A stretch of 8,922 nucleotides of DNA, taken from an uncultured Hyphomicrobiales bacterium (lineage in GTDB: Bacteria; Pseudomonadota; Alphaproteobacteria; Rhizobiales; Beijerinckiaceae). The stretch is from positions 1-8,922 of the forward strand of contig CAIVAX010000544.1 in NCBI GenBank assembly GCA_903903935.1, in the 5' to 3' direction. The notes under the pieces were generated by a model. That model did no database searches, was not told the origin of the DNA, and saw nothing but the letters and a program-made list of their open reading frames with translations. The position numbers and the translations under genes are program-made. Positions within the stretch are counted from its first letter, which is position 1. The number at the start of each line of letters is the position of its first letter. This document shows, in pieces, positions 1 to 7,329 of the stretch.

Positions 1-999
1 GGAAACCCAGCCCAAGAGAAAATCGACGCTCACCACATCGGATTTATTAAACTCAAAAGTCTTGCCACCCTGCACAACCGCCATGCGCTCGAGATGAAAA
101 CCATTCGAGAGATTATTATATTTGGTGCCCAAATGGTCATAATTGCTTTGTGAGCCAAAGATCAGCGCCTGCGCGCCCTCTGGTAGAGATTCCATCATGC
201 GATGATAGCCCCCCTGCCCGGCCGTGTTACGACCAATGGTGGGCGGCATGGCATAGCCAAGAGTGAGATCAAGATAGAGCGCCTTGGCATCGCCACGCGG
301 TGCGACATCAAGTGCCACGCCCGCAAGCCCCGCCCGTTCCTGCGCTTTGGCTAAATCTTCATTGGTCACACGCACGCGCGCGAGTGAATGATCCGCGATC
401 AAATCAGCAACCGAGCGCAGTTTGAAATTCAGCATATCGACAGTGGGCTCAGTGATGAGCTTGGCCCCCGTGCGATAACGCAGCACAATCTGAGCACTCT
501 CCAAAATGCCATTGCGCATGGCCCGCGCCGAAATCGTCGCACCTGCGACAAAACCTGGCTCAAGACCGCCCACAGCACCCAGCTTGGCCTCAAGACCATT
601 CAGCTTGCCTAGAAACTGCACCATCAGACCGGTGCGGCGATCATCATTCATCAAATAGGGCTCGCGATGAAACAGCAGCACGCCGCCTGTCACATGGCCA
701 TCAATTGAAACGCCGCCAATCGCATCAAAGGGAGTTGAGGAATAACCCGGCGCCCGCAGCACATCATAAGTAGAGAAAGCATAGCCCAGCACATCCTTGC
801 CCGCATAAACAGCAGCAGAGGCAGGCCCTTTATCTTGCAAGACTTCGAAGCGATCAGCGGCAGGAAAGAGCGTTTTCAGCACTTGCGACGTGATGCGCTC
901 TGCCAAGGGTGGCATTTCAGGCAGACCCGCCTGTGCCAGAACAAGGCTTGCCGACAAGAGCCAAGCCACAATCGCTATACAAAATCCACGCAAACCCAT
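1..999 (-). CDS. nosR: NosR/NirI-family membrane flavoprotein, N-terminal part (partial)
   Basis: The frame stays open from the ATG at 999 to the window edge (333 codons), so the C-terminus is missing. NosR is a membrane iron-sulfur flavoprotein of about 700 residues that supports nitrous oxide reductase activity and nosZ expression. The visible part is the exported domain: a signal peptide (Arg4, hydrophobic 7-22, likely cleavage after Ala24) followed by an FMN-binding region. Family-like segments are LFPAADRF (44-51), a GYS segment near 85-87, GATIS (153-157) and PTIGRN (253-258). Thr155 in Ala-Gly-Ala-Thr fits the covalent FMN site, usually Ser-Gly-Ala-Thr. The transmembrane helices and Cys-rich ferredoxin motifs would lie outside the window. 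An in-frame ATG at 1023 would add eight residues; 999 is preferred because it gives a compact signal peptide, although GGGGAG abuts that ATG and neither start has a well-spaced ribosome site. NirI or another NosR-like protein is the alternative. Confidence 0.82.
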   Translation of the reverse strand, partial: MGLRGFCIAIVAWLLSASLVLAQAGLPEMPPLAERITSQVLKTLFPAADRFEVLQDKGPASAAVYAGKDVLGYAFSTYDVLRAPGYSSTPFDAIGGVSIDGHVTGGVLLFHREPYLMNDDRRTGLMVQFLGKLNGLEAKLGAVGGLEPGFVAGATISARAMRNGILESAQIVLRYRTGAKLITEPTVDMLNFKLRSVADLIADHSLARVRVTNEDLAKAQERAGLAGVALDVAPRGDAKALYLDLTLGYAMPPTIGRNTAGQGGYHRMMESLPEGAQALIFGSQSNYDHLGTKYNNLSNGFHLERMAVVQGGKTFEFNKSDVVSVDFLLGWVS

Positions 1000-1230
1000 C
1001 TCCCCGATTGGTTCTTGAATCATCTTCAGGATGCAGCGCAGATTAAACTCCCGGGCGCAACTTGGCTATGGCGGAATTGCAGGCCAAAGAGCCCTCCAAA
1101 CAAGAAGAAAATACTTTTGAAACAGCGATTTATTCAACAAGACGCAAGACAATGGCCTGGACTGGCAATGTATAAATAACAGGCAAATCAAAGGCGCTGA
1201 CACCAAGTCGCCAGCCAACTGACGCCCTGA
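1000..1230. other. intergenic region between the synthetase and nosR-like genes
   Basis: These 231 bases hold no convincing gene. They are locally AT-rich at 1100-1180, as expected for a promoter region, and contain the candidate promoter listed separately. I see no strong hairpin followed by a T-tract after the synthetase stop, so read-through into the nosR-like gene cannot be excluded. The small plus-strand frame crossing this region (835-1179) is judged a shadow of the nosR-like gene. Confidence 0.6.
1108..1137 (-). promoter_or_regulatory. possible promoter of the nosR-like gene
   Basis: Read on the minus strand, TTGAAT (1137-1132) and TATTTT (1113-1108) sit 18 bases apart, a weak match to sigma-70 -35 and -10 boxes, about 110 bases before the ATG at 999. 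The same stretch contains TTGAA and TTCAA half-sites in inverted orientation, 11 bases apart. The symmetry resembles a CRP/FNR-family site, but the spacing is too wide for the FNR consensus (TTGAT, four bases, ATCAA). This is a pattern match only. Confidence 0.3.
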
Positions 1231-3396
1231 TCAATCCCGCTTGAGAACGATTAAGCCATCCAGCGCAACCCCACCCTGCTCGCGCAGCAGGAAGGGATTA
1301 ATGTCCACCGAGATCAGATCTTCCCCGCAATCTGTCACAAGGTGAGAGAGGCCAAGCAAGGCTTGAATGAGACTGGCCTCATCAAGCGCCGCTTTGCCCC
1401 TATAGCCTTTGATCAAAACGCCCATAGTCGTGCGGGCAATGAGGGCTCGTGCCGCGGCTTCATCAAGCGGCGGGGCGGCAAAAGCCACGTCTTTGGTCAG
1501 CTCAATCCCCACACCGCCAGCGCCAAACATCAGCACAGGACCCATTTCTGAATCTCTCGCTGCCCCCAGCACAAGTTCAAGACCACCACTCAACATTTGC
1601 GCGATCAACACGCCTTCAAAGGCTGGCTTTTGAGGATGCTGGGCAATGATGGAGGCAATAGTTTTAAAAGCAGAGCGAACATCCGCATCGGTTTTCAGAT
1701 TGAGCAGAACGCCGCCTACATCTGACTTATGCGCAATCACAGAACTCACCAATTTAGCCACAACGGGATAGCCAATCGCCTGTGCAGCCAACACAGCGTC
1801 TTCCTCGCTAGTGACTAATGCCTCCTGCGGTCCTTGAATGCCATAGGCCGCGAGCAAGCGTTTGGAGGAGAGTTCATCCAGCGTCGCAGGACCTTTTTGC
1901 GCAACCAACTCAGCGAATATTGCTTTGCCTTTAGCATTCACCGCTGGAGTTGATCGCAGCGGCTCGGCCATGCGGGCATAATAGCTGGTCGCATTTTGAA
2001 TGGCCCGCAAAGCGCGATCAGGCTCTTGCATAATCGCCAAATGCGGCAATTCGGAGCGCACGGATCTGGCATAGTCATTCACGCCATAAGAAAGCACGCT
2101 GATGAAGGCGACAGGTTTTTGCGCCTTGCTTGCCATCTCATTGACCTTGCGCAAGACCATTTCGGTGCGCCGCGTCCCCGCTTCGCGCGGCAATTCTTCT
2201 TGCAGCAGCAGAATATCAAAGCCGGGATCGTTGAGATAAGTCTCAACGCAGGTGAGAAACACATCAACGCCACCCGCAGCGCCCAAGCCGCCATCAAGCG
2301 GATTATTGACCACCGCGCCCGCTTGCATGATCGGCTGGAGAGACTCGCGTGAGGCGTCTGACAGGGGTGGGAATTTCAAGCCATGCGCAGCAGCCGCATC
2401 CATAATCAAACCGCGCATGCCGCCTGAATAAGTGATCGCCGCAAGACGATTGCCCGCTGGCTTGGGGGCGTGAACGAGAAACTCAACGCTCTCGACCACA
2501 TCATCCATATTGCGCGCGCGCAGAGCACCCGCTGCCCCCGCCACCGCATCAAACGCCTCGACAGAACCTGCCAGCGCGCCCGTATGAGCAGCAGCGGCAG
2601 CGCGCCCTTCATCAGAGGCACCCAGCTTGAAAATCACCACGGGTTTACCAGCAGCCCGTGCCGAGCGCAAAGCCGCTAGAAAGGCATCGGGATCGTGAAT
2701 AGCTTCGAGATAAGCGACAATCACCCGCACACTGGGATGTTGCGCATAATAGGCGATATAATCAGCTGCGGTCAGACCCGTTTCATTGCCCGAGGTCACC
2801 AGCATGCCAACGGGAATGCCCCGCTCCTCAAGCGTGCGCTTGAGCGCCAGAACAATGCCGCCAGACTGCGCCACAATAGCTACCGGCCCAGGCACAAATT
2901 GCTGCTGACGATCATCGGGCAAAGTAAAGAGCGAAGCACTCGCGTTAAAATTGCCCAAGCAATTGGGACCTGACACAGCAAGGCCAGTTTCTGCAATCAC
3001 GCGGCGCAGCTCCTCACCAAGAGCTTTACGTTTAGGATCTGTCGATTCTCCGAAGCCAGCCGTAATGACGGTCGCACTGCGCGCTCCTGCGGCAGCCGCA
3101 TCGCGCAGCATATCGGGCACATAGGGCGCCGGCACGAGCACCACAACATGATCAGGCGGCTCAGGCAGATCTTTAAAACTGCGATAGCAGCGCATATCCC
3201 AAACGTCATCGCGGGTGGGATTGAGTGGATAAATAGGACCGGCAAAATGATAGCGTTTGAGATTGCGCAACACGCGGGGCGACCAATTGCCCGGCTTATC
3301 ACTGGCGCCAGCAATCACCACATTGCGGGGATTCAGCAGAGATTCAATTTGTTCAATCTTGCTGCGCTGTGTGCGACCACCCGCTTGATCACTCAT
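1231..3396 (-). CDS. fused ADP-forming acyl-CoA synthetase (acetate-CoA ligase type)
   Basis: This 721-residue protein matches the fused alpha-beta form of NDP-forming acyl-CoA synthetases, which interconvert an acid, CoA and ATP with acyl-CoA, ADP and phosphate through phosphohistidine. A Rossmann CoA-binding domain comes first (NVVIAGAS, 25-32), then succinyl-CoA-synthetase-like flavodoxin domains (GPNCLG 143-148, AQSGG 176-180) with the presumed phospho-His271 in AAHTGALAG. A C-terminal ATP-grasp domain starts near 505 and contains HKSDVGGV (His556), a Gly-rich loop FGAGGVGIE (624-632), KDV (635-637) and the metal-binding-type VDINPF (697-702). Length and both catalytic histidines are normal, so it should be active. 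The acyl substrate cannot be read from sequence. It lies 91 bases after the ABC-type binding protein and closes the six-gene block. Upstream of the ATG is GGTGAGGT, a Gly-rich ribosome site lying close to the start. Confidence 0.93.
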   Translation of the reverse strand: MSDQAGGRTQRSKIEQIESLLNPRNVVIAGASDKPGNWSPRVLRNLKRYHFAGPIYPLNPTRDDVWDMRCYRSFKDLPEPPDHVVVLVPAPYVPDMLRDAAAAGARSATVITAGFGESTDPKRKALGEELRRVIAETGLAVSGPNCLGNFNASASLFTLPDDRQQQFVPGPVAIVAQSGGIVLALKRTLEERGIPVGMLVTSGNETGLTAADYIAYYAQHPSVRVIVAYLEAIHDPDAFLAALRSARAAGKPVVIFKLGASDEGRAAAAAHTGALAGSVEAFDAVAGAAGALRARNMDDVVESVEFLVHAPKPAGNRLAAITYSGGMRGLIMDAAAAHGLKFPPLSDASRESLQPIMQAGAVVNNPLDGGLGAAGGVDVFLTCVETYLNDPGFDILLLQEELPREAGTRRTEMVLRKVNEMASKAQKPVAFISVLSYGVNDYARSVRSELPHLAIMQEPDRALRAIQNATSYYARMAEPLRSTPAVNAKGKAIFAELVAQKGPATLDELSSKRLLAAYGIQGPQEALVTSEEDAVLAAQAIGYPVVAKLVSSVIAHKSDVGGVLLNLKTDADVRSAFKTIASIIAQHPQKPAFEGVLIAQMLSGGLELVLGAARDSEMGPVLMFGAGGVGIELTKDVAFAAPPLDEAAARALIARTTMGVLIKGYRGKAALDEASLIQALLGLSHLVTDCGEDLISVDINPFLLREQGGVALDGLIVLKRD

Positions 3397-3487
3397 ACCT
3401 CACCGCCCCTATCAGTGCACGAAACACACCAGCAGAGATCACAAATCCCTGCCCATCATTGTTGAAACTCTTGGCCGTCACATCGCT

Positions 3488-4516
3488 TCAGCGGAAAATA
3501 TCATTATAGATTTTCAACCAAGCCGCTGACTTTTCCTCAACCTCATCGGGCATGAGATAATGAACCCGCCACTCCTTGCCATCAGGTCTCATGCTGGGAT
3601 CAAGCGCAGGAACCTCCGGGGCAACCGGCAAATATTCCGCATCCGCATAAAGCTTCTGGCCTTCTGTTGAGATCAGAAAATCCGCCAAGAGCTTGCCGGC
3701 ATTGGGATGAGGCGAGCCCTTGGTCACGCCCATCACAGAGAAAAAGGCAATGGCAGGCTGCATGCGCATCCATTCCACCGGCGCACCTTGCTGCTTGCTG
3801 ATCTGCACATGACTATTGTTGACGTGAACACCAATGGAATATTCACCCGCCATCAACATATCCACCACTTGGCGCGCCGATACATTGAGCGGCGCGAGGT
3901 CCTGCTTGGCCAGTTTCTTGAGATATTCAATCCCCTTTTCTTGACCATATTCAGACAAGATCACACCCACAAAACCCGGCACAGCCGTTGGTGAAGGGCT
4001 CACAGACCAAGCCATTTTGCCTTTCCATTTGGGATCGAGCAAATCATCATAGCTTTTAGGCTCATCGCCGCGCTTCACCAGATTGGTGTTATAACCAGCA
4101 ACACGCACATAGAGATTGGTCGCCGTCCAATAGCCCTGAGGATCATAATATTCCTTTGGCAGGCGCTTGACGGATTCGGGCAGCCATTTCTCGACCACGC
4201 CTTCTTTGACAAGTGCAGCCATGCCAGTGCCATCCACAATATCGGCTTGCAATTTGCCTGCTCTGGCTTCATTCAGCACACGCAAGATGACCTGACTCGT
4301 TTCTGCGCGCACATAGTTCACTTTAATCCCATATTTCTTTTCGAAATATTGCGCGGTCGGGGCGACAAATTGATTGACGATCTGTGTCGTATACCAGGTC
4401 ACCTGACCTTCTTTTTTTGCCGCCGCAATCAGCGCCTCATCTGCCGCAAGGGCGTGAGTAGAAAGAATGAGACCAGCTGCCAGTCCTGTGAGATGCAATC
4501 GGATGTGTGTCGTCAT
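3488..4516 (-). CDS. ABC-type periplasmic solute-binding protein, Fe(III)-binding-like family
   Basis: A 342-residue exported receptor of the class grouped with Fe(III) ABC transporter binding proteins (AfuA/FbpA-like, also covering phosphonate, thiamine and other organic ligands). The start at 4516 is chosen over the ATG at 4534 because GAGGGAG lies six bases before it. From there the product has Arg6, a hydrophobic stretch and STHALA before a likely cleavage near residue 24. The mature start (GQVTWYTTQ, 37-45) and the segments ADIVDGTG (91-98), YDDLLDPKWKGKMAW (156-170) and FLISTEGQ (280-287) fit the family. The paired tyrosines that bind iron in FbpA-type proteins are absent where expected; the segment reads VHVNNSHVQ (230-238). 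An organic ligand is therefore more likely than iron (inference). No permease or ATPase gene lies in the window. Confidence 0.9.
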   Translation of the reverse strand: MTTHIRLHLTGLAAGLILSTHALAADEALIAAAKKEGQVTWYTTQIVNQFVAPTAQYFEKKYGIKVNYVRAETSQVILRVLNEARAGKLQADIVDGTGMAALVKEGVVEKWLPESVKRLPKEYYDPQGYWTATNLYVRVAGYNTNLVKRGDEPKSYDDLLDPKWKGKMAWSVSPSPTAVPGFVGVILSEYGQEKGIEYLKKLAKQDLAPLNVSARQVVDMLMAGEYSIGVHVNNSHVQISKQQGAPVEWMRMQPAIAFFSVMGVTKGSPHPNAGKLLADFLISTEGQKLYADAEYLPVAPEVPALDPSMRPDGKEWRVHYLMPDEVEEKSAAWLKIYNDIFR

Positions 4517-4529
4517 AATTTGCTCCCTC
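4517..4529 (-). promoter_or_regulatory. ribosome binding site fixing the start of the ABC-type binding protein
   Basis: On the minus strand GAGGGAG (4529-4523) is followed by six bases and the ATG at 4516. The longer frame starting at 4534 would place this site inside the coding sequence and add MMREQI ahead of an otherwise standard signal peptide, so 4516 is the better start. Confidence 0.75.
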
Positions 4530-4549
4530 ATCATCGATTTGGATTGGAC

Positions 4550-5008
4550 TCAGCCAACAAGAAAGACCGGCAAGAGCCAATGGGATTCAAGCACACGAAA
4601 ATCTAGCCGGGCGGGCGCATTGATCCGCACGGGGCCAGGCTCAGGAATAAAGCGTGTGAACAAATGCACGCCCTCCTCCAGCCGCACGAGCCCGTTGATA
4701 TAGGGCACGCCCGTCGCAAAGGTCGCACTGGGTGGGCGATGGATTTCACTAAAGCTATAGACGGACCCACGTCCACTCGCCCGCACCCATGTCAGCTCAC
4801 TCGAGCCGCAATCCGAACAGACAATGCGCTTGGGATGAAAACAGCGCTGACAGGCGGGGCATTGGCGCAGCATTAATTCGCGCCGCTCTATCCCATGCCA
4901 ATATTCCATTGTTTCTGGCGAGGGCTGATAGAGACCTAACGAGACAGGCCCCGCGCGCATGGAAATGCCTTGCGCCCAATCTTCCAATTTGATCGATGGC
5001 TCAGTCAT
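4550..5008 (-). CDS. Zn-ribbon/OB-fold protein (DUF35 family), partner of the thiolase
   Basis: This 152-residue protein has the layout of DUF35 proteins: an N-terminal helical stretch (about 28-48), a rubredoxin-like Zn ribbon with Cys50, Cys53, Cys64 and Cys67, and a C-terminal OB-fold (about 72-150). Family members bind thiolase-fold enzymes and are needed for activity or CoA-substrate access; examples are the ChsH2 DUF35 domain with the Ltp2 aldolase, and PhlB with PhlA/PhlC. The start codon overlaps the thiolase stop in TAATG, implying translational coupling and probably a stable complex. GGGAG lies eight bases upstream of the ATG. All four Zn ligands are present, plus an extra Cys56. 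It is unlikely to be an enzyme itself. Confidence 0.92.
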   Translation of the reverse strand: MTEPSIKLEDWAQGISMRAGPVSLGLYQPSPETMEYWHGIERRELMLRQCPACQRCFHPKRIVCSDCGSSELTWVRASGRGSVYSFSEIHRPPSATFATGVPYINGLVRLEEGVHLFTRFIPEPGPVRINAPARLDFRVLESHWLLPVFLVG

Positions 5009-5010
5009 TA
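5006..5010 (-). promoter_or_regulatory. TAATG stop-start overlap (translational coupling)
   Basis: The thiolase TAA stop (5010-5008) shares one base with the ATG of the DUF35 gene (5008-5006). Such an overlap allows terminating ribosomes to restart and favours balanced synthesis of the two subunits. Confidence 0.8.
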
Positions 5011-6225
5011 GGCGCGCTCCCTCGAAACAATCATCACAGAATGTGAGGCGAGAATGCCGCCATGGCCATGGACAAGCCCCACATGGGCATCTGGCACCTG
5101 ACGCCCCTCTGCCTGGCCCCAGATCTGATCAATGGTCTCATGCAGATTATAAAGTCCCTGCGCCATCTGCCCGAAAGACAAATATCCGCCCATTGTATTA
5201 AACGGTAGGCCGCCATCAAAATCGATGTGACCATCCATCACAAAGGGGCCGCCCTCCCCCTTTTTGCAAAAGCCCAGCTCCTCAAGCATCATCAAATGCA
5301 CAAAGCTGAAGGGCGCCGAGGTCTGGACAATATCAATATCATCTGGCTTGAGTCCGGACATCTCATAGGCCTGACGCGCCGCCGTCGCACAGCCTGTGTT
5401 GGTCAGATTAGGCTCATGACCAATGACATCGAGATCATAAGCGCCCATGCGCTCGGAAATCCATTCATGCGTCGTCTGCTGACCAAAGCCGGCAATCCAA
5501 GTGGGGTTGGAATGATTGTGCGCCAGCTCAGCGCGCGTAATGATGAAGGCCGTCGAAATGCCACCAGGATAATTGACGGCGCAATCTAACAGATGAAGCG
5601 GCGAGGCAATCATGCGCGAATTCAACACATCCTCGATCGTGATCGCTCCGCGATTGCGCATGGCAGCATGGGGATGGGTGAGCGCCCAATGTCTATTTTC
5701 AACGGCGACTTTGGCCATCATCTCACTGGTCGCACCATATTCATGCAAATAACGGCAGGCCACTTGCGCATAGAGCGAGGGGGTTGTGGGCCCATAGGGC
5801 GCTTCAAATTGCGGATTGCTTTCCCCCGCCGCATTCTGACCCACTTTATCTTTCAGCCAAACGCCAGAGGCTTCATTGGTCACGCATAGAGCATAATCAA
5901 CAAGGCCGGAATTGACCGCCAGCACGGCTAACTCAATTGTGCCCAAAGCCCCTGCGCCATGCGCGGTCACCTCTGTGTTGAACACAGGCGCAATCTTGAG
6001 CTCATTGAGCAAGGTCTGATTATATTGCAAGGTGCGATAGGATGTAGGGCAGCGGCCAGTAAAAAAAGCCCCGATCTGTCTGCGCTTGATACCGGCATTT
6101 TGAATGGCGCGTGATGATGCAATCGCCCCCAATTGCAAAGCCGTGAGAATGGCCGCATCATCCCGCTTGGTGACGCAGCGGCCTATGCTCACAATGGCGG
6201 CACTATAACCTAGCTTGCCTGTCAT
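5008..6225 (-). CDS. thiolase-fold protein of the SCP-x/lipid-transfer type, lacking the usual Cys and Gly-His-Pro
   Basis: A 405-residue thiolase superfamily protein (usual length about 390-410). Family segments include SGLVDYAL (106-113), DIDIVQTSAPFSF (297-309), LEELGFCKKGEGG (314-326), LPFNTMGGYLSFG (340-352) and GHGGILASHSV (387-397). Catalytic thiolases carry a nucleophilic Cys about 20 residues before the SGxxD segment; residues 82-100 here contain none (TAHGAGAL), the nearest being Cys114. The Gly-His-Pro histidine is replaced by Gly352-Gln353-Met354. Ordinary acyl transfer through a Cys thioester is therefore unlikely. With its coupled DUF35 partner it more closely resembles Ltp2-type retro-aldolases or other non-thiolytic members (inference). 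His386 and His388 near the C-terminus are candidate active-site residues. AGGAAAGA before the ATG is a good ribosome site. The gene lies 48 bases after the TctC-like gene. Confidence 0.9.
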   Translation of the reverse strand: MTGKLGYSAAIVSIGRCVTKRDDAAILTALQLGAIASSRAIQNAGIKRRQIGAFFTGRCPTSYRTLQYNQTLLNELKIAPVFNTEVTAHGAGALGTIELAVLAVNSGLVDYALCVTNEASGVWLKDKVGQNAAGESNPQFEAPYGPTTPSLYAQVACRYLHEYGATSEMMAKVAVENRHWALTHPHAAMRNRGAITIEDVLNSRMIASPLHLLDCAVNYPGGISTAFIITRAELAHNHSNPTWIAGFGQQTTHEWISERMGAYDLDVIGHEPNLTNTGCATAARQAYEMSGLKPDDIDIVQTSAPFSFVHLMMLEELGFCKKGEGGPFVMDGHIDFDGGLPFNTMGGYLSFGQMAQGLYNLHETIDQIWGQAEGRQVPDAHVGLVHGHGGILASHSVMIVSRERA

Positions 6226-6273
6226 TCTTTCCTCCGGCCCGCAGGCCCTGTCTGCGACAACAGATCTTAAGTC

Positions 6274-7317
6274 TTATTTCGTCCCATCATTATAGCTCGC
6301 CAAAAGCTTATTCAGGCTATCAATGGTGGACTGCGGTGTCTTGAGAACTTTGGCGATGAGCTGCGCAAACTCCTCACCTGAGGTGGGCTGATCATATTCC
6401 AGCTTTTGCTTGTTTACATCGGCAAGAAAACCGGGATCTTGCGTGGTGCGCATAAAGGCTGTGCGCAATAATTCCAAGCGCTGCGGCGGCAGGCCAGGAG
6501 GCGCCAGATAGGGTTTGGCAAATTCACCTCGCGCCAACATCACATTGAGCATCTCGCGCTCTTGGTCTGTTTTAGCCAAATCAGAAAACAGCGGCACATC
6601 CGGCAAATCGGGATGTTTAGCAAACCCATGCTGGAAGATGATCTTCACCGCTCCATTGTCCAGCATGCCCGATGTGCGCAACGAACCTAAGGTCGAGCCC
6701 GCTGTCCCATCAATCTCACTGCGATCCATCGCAAGCTTGGTATCCACGCTAGTTTTATAACCCGAAATGATCTTGAATTTGAGCCCAAACAAATCGCGAC
6801 CAATAATGGCCATATCAATGCCATTGCTGCCCAGACTTGTGCCGCCCATAATGACCTGACGTGTCTTCGCCTCTTCTAACGAGAGGACTGAAGACGTTTT
6901 GTTGACATAGCCGATGTAAACATCACGCGTGGCATTGCCGATCCAGCCAAATTTATTGACCTCGAAATCAGCAACACCCGGGCTGAGCAGCGGCGCTGTA
7001 ATTACCGAGCCATGCACGGCACCCAGCACAGTGCCATCACGCGGGGCTATATTATAAAGAAAGCTGGCTGCGCGCATGCCGCCACCACCGGGCATTTCCT
7101 GCACAACAAATGTAGGTTTGCCCGGAATATAAGCTGGCAGATAGCGGGCAAATAAGCGCGCAAAGGCCTCATAAGCGCCCCCGCCACTGACAACCAGCCG
7201 AATGGTCTTACCCGCGTAAAAATCCTCTTGGGCGAAAAGCGAGCCCGAGAGTGGGAACGAAAGCAGCATCACACAGAAAATGAGGCGAAGGGTAAAGCAA
7301 AATCGTGAGATCATCAT
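6274..7317 (-). CDS. TctC/Bug-family periplasmic solute-binding protein
   Basis: A 347-residue exported receptor of the tripartite tricarboxylate transporter family, whose members bind carboxylates and other small organic ligands. The N-terminus has Arg5 and Arg11, a hydrophobic core at 12-22 and SLFAQ (26-30), giving a probable cleavage after Ala29. The mature part opens with a strand and Gly-rich loop (TIRLVVSGGGAYE, 38-50), then an MPGGGGMRAA segment (75-84) and PRDGTVLGAV (92-101), all typical of the family, and ends with the usual late helices. The usual Asp of the GGxxD loop appears as Tyr49-Glu50, so this is a divergent subgroup. GGAG lies seven bases before the ATG at 7317; a second ATG follows directly at 7314. 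The cupin gene ends only 12 bases upstream. No TctA or TctB membrane gene is present in the window, so its transport partner is unknown. Confidence 0.92.
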   Translation of the reverse strand: MMISRFCFTLRLIFCVMLLSFPLSGSLFAQEDFYAGKTIRLVVSGGGAYEAFARLFARYLPAYIPGKPTFVVQEMPGGGGMRAASFLYNIAPRDGTVLGAVHGSVITAPLLSPGVADFEVNKFGWIGNATRDVYIGYVNKTSSVLSLEEAKTRQVIMGGTSLGSNGIDMAIIGRDLFGLKFKIISGYKTSVDTKLAMDRSEIDGTAGSTLGSLRTSGMLDNGAVKIIFQHGFAKHPDLPDVPLFSDLAKTDQEREMLNVMLARGEFAKPYLAPPGLPPQRLELLRTAFMRTTQDPGFLADVNKQKLEYDQPTSGEEFAQLIAKVLKTPQSTIDSLNKLLASYNDGTK

Positions 7318-7329
7318 GGCTAAGCTCCA

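Noticed and set aside
1115..1137. FNR/NNR-type operator before the nosR-like gene
   Set aside because: TTGAA and TTCAA half-sites are present on the minus strand but 11 bases apart, too far for the standard FNR-family spacing.
1190..1230. Intrinsic terminator after the acyl-CoA synthetase gene
   Set aside because: Only four-base GGCG/CGCC complements with long loops are visible and no T-tract follows, so the signal is too weak.
4517..4534. Upstream ATG at 4534 as the start of the ABC-type binding protein
   Set aside because: The strong ribosome site GAGGGAG falls inside this extension, six bases before the ATG at 4516, which also gives a cleaner signal peptide.
5227..5889. Plus-strand ORFs opposite the thiolase gene
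   Set aside because: They mirror the minus-strand coding frame and lack ribosome sites or recognisable motifs.
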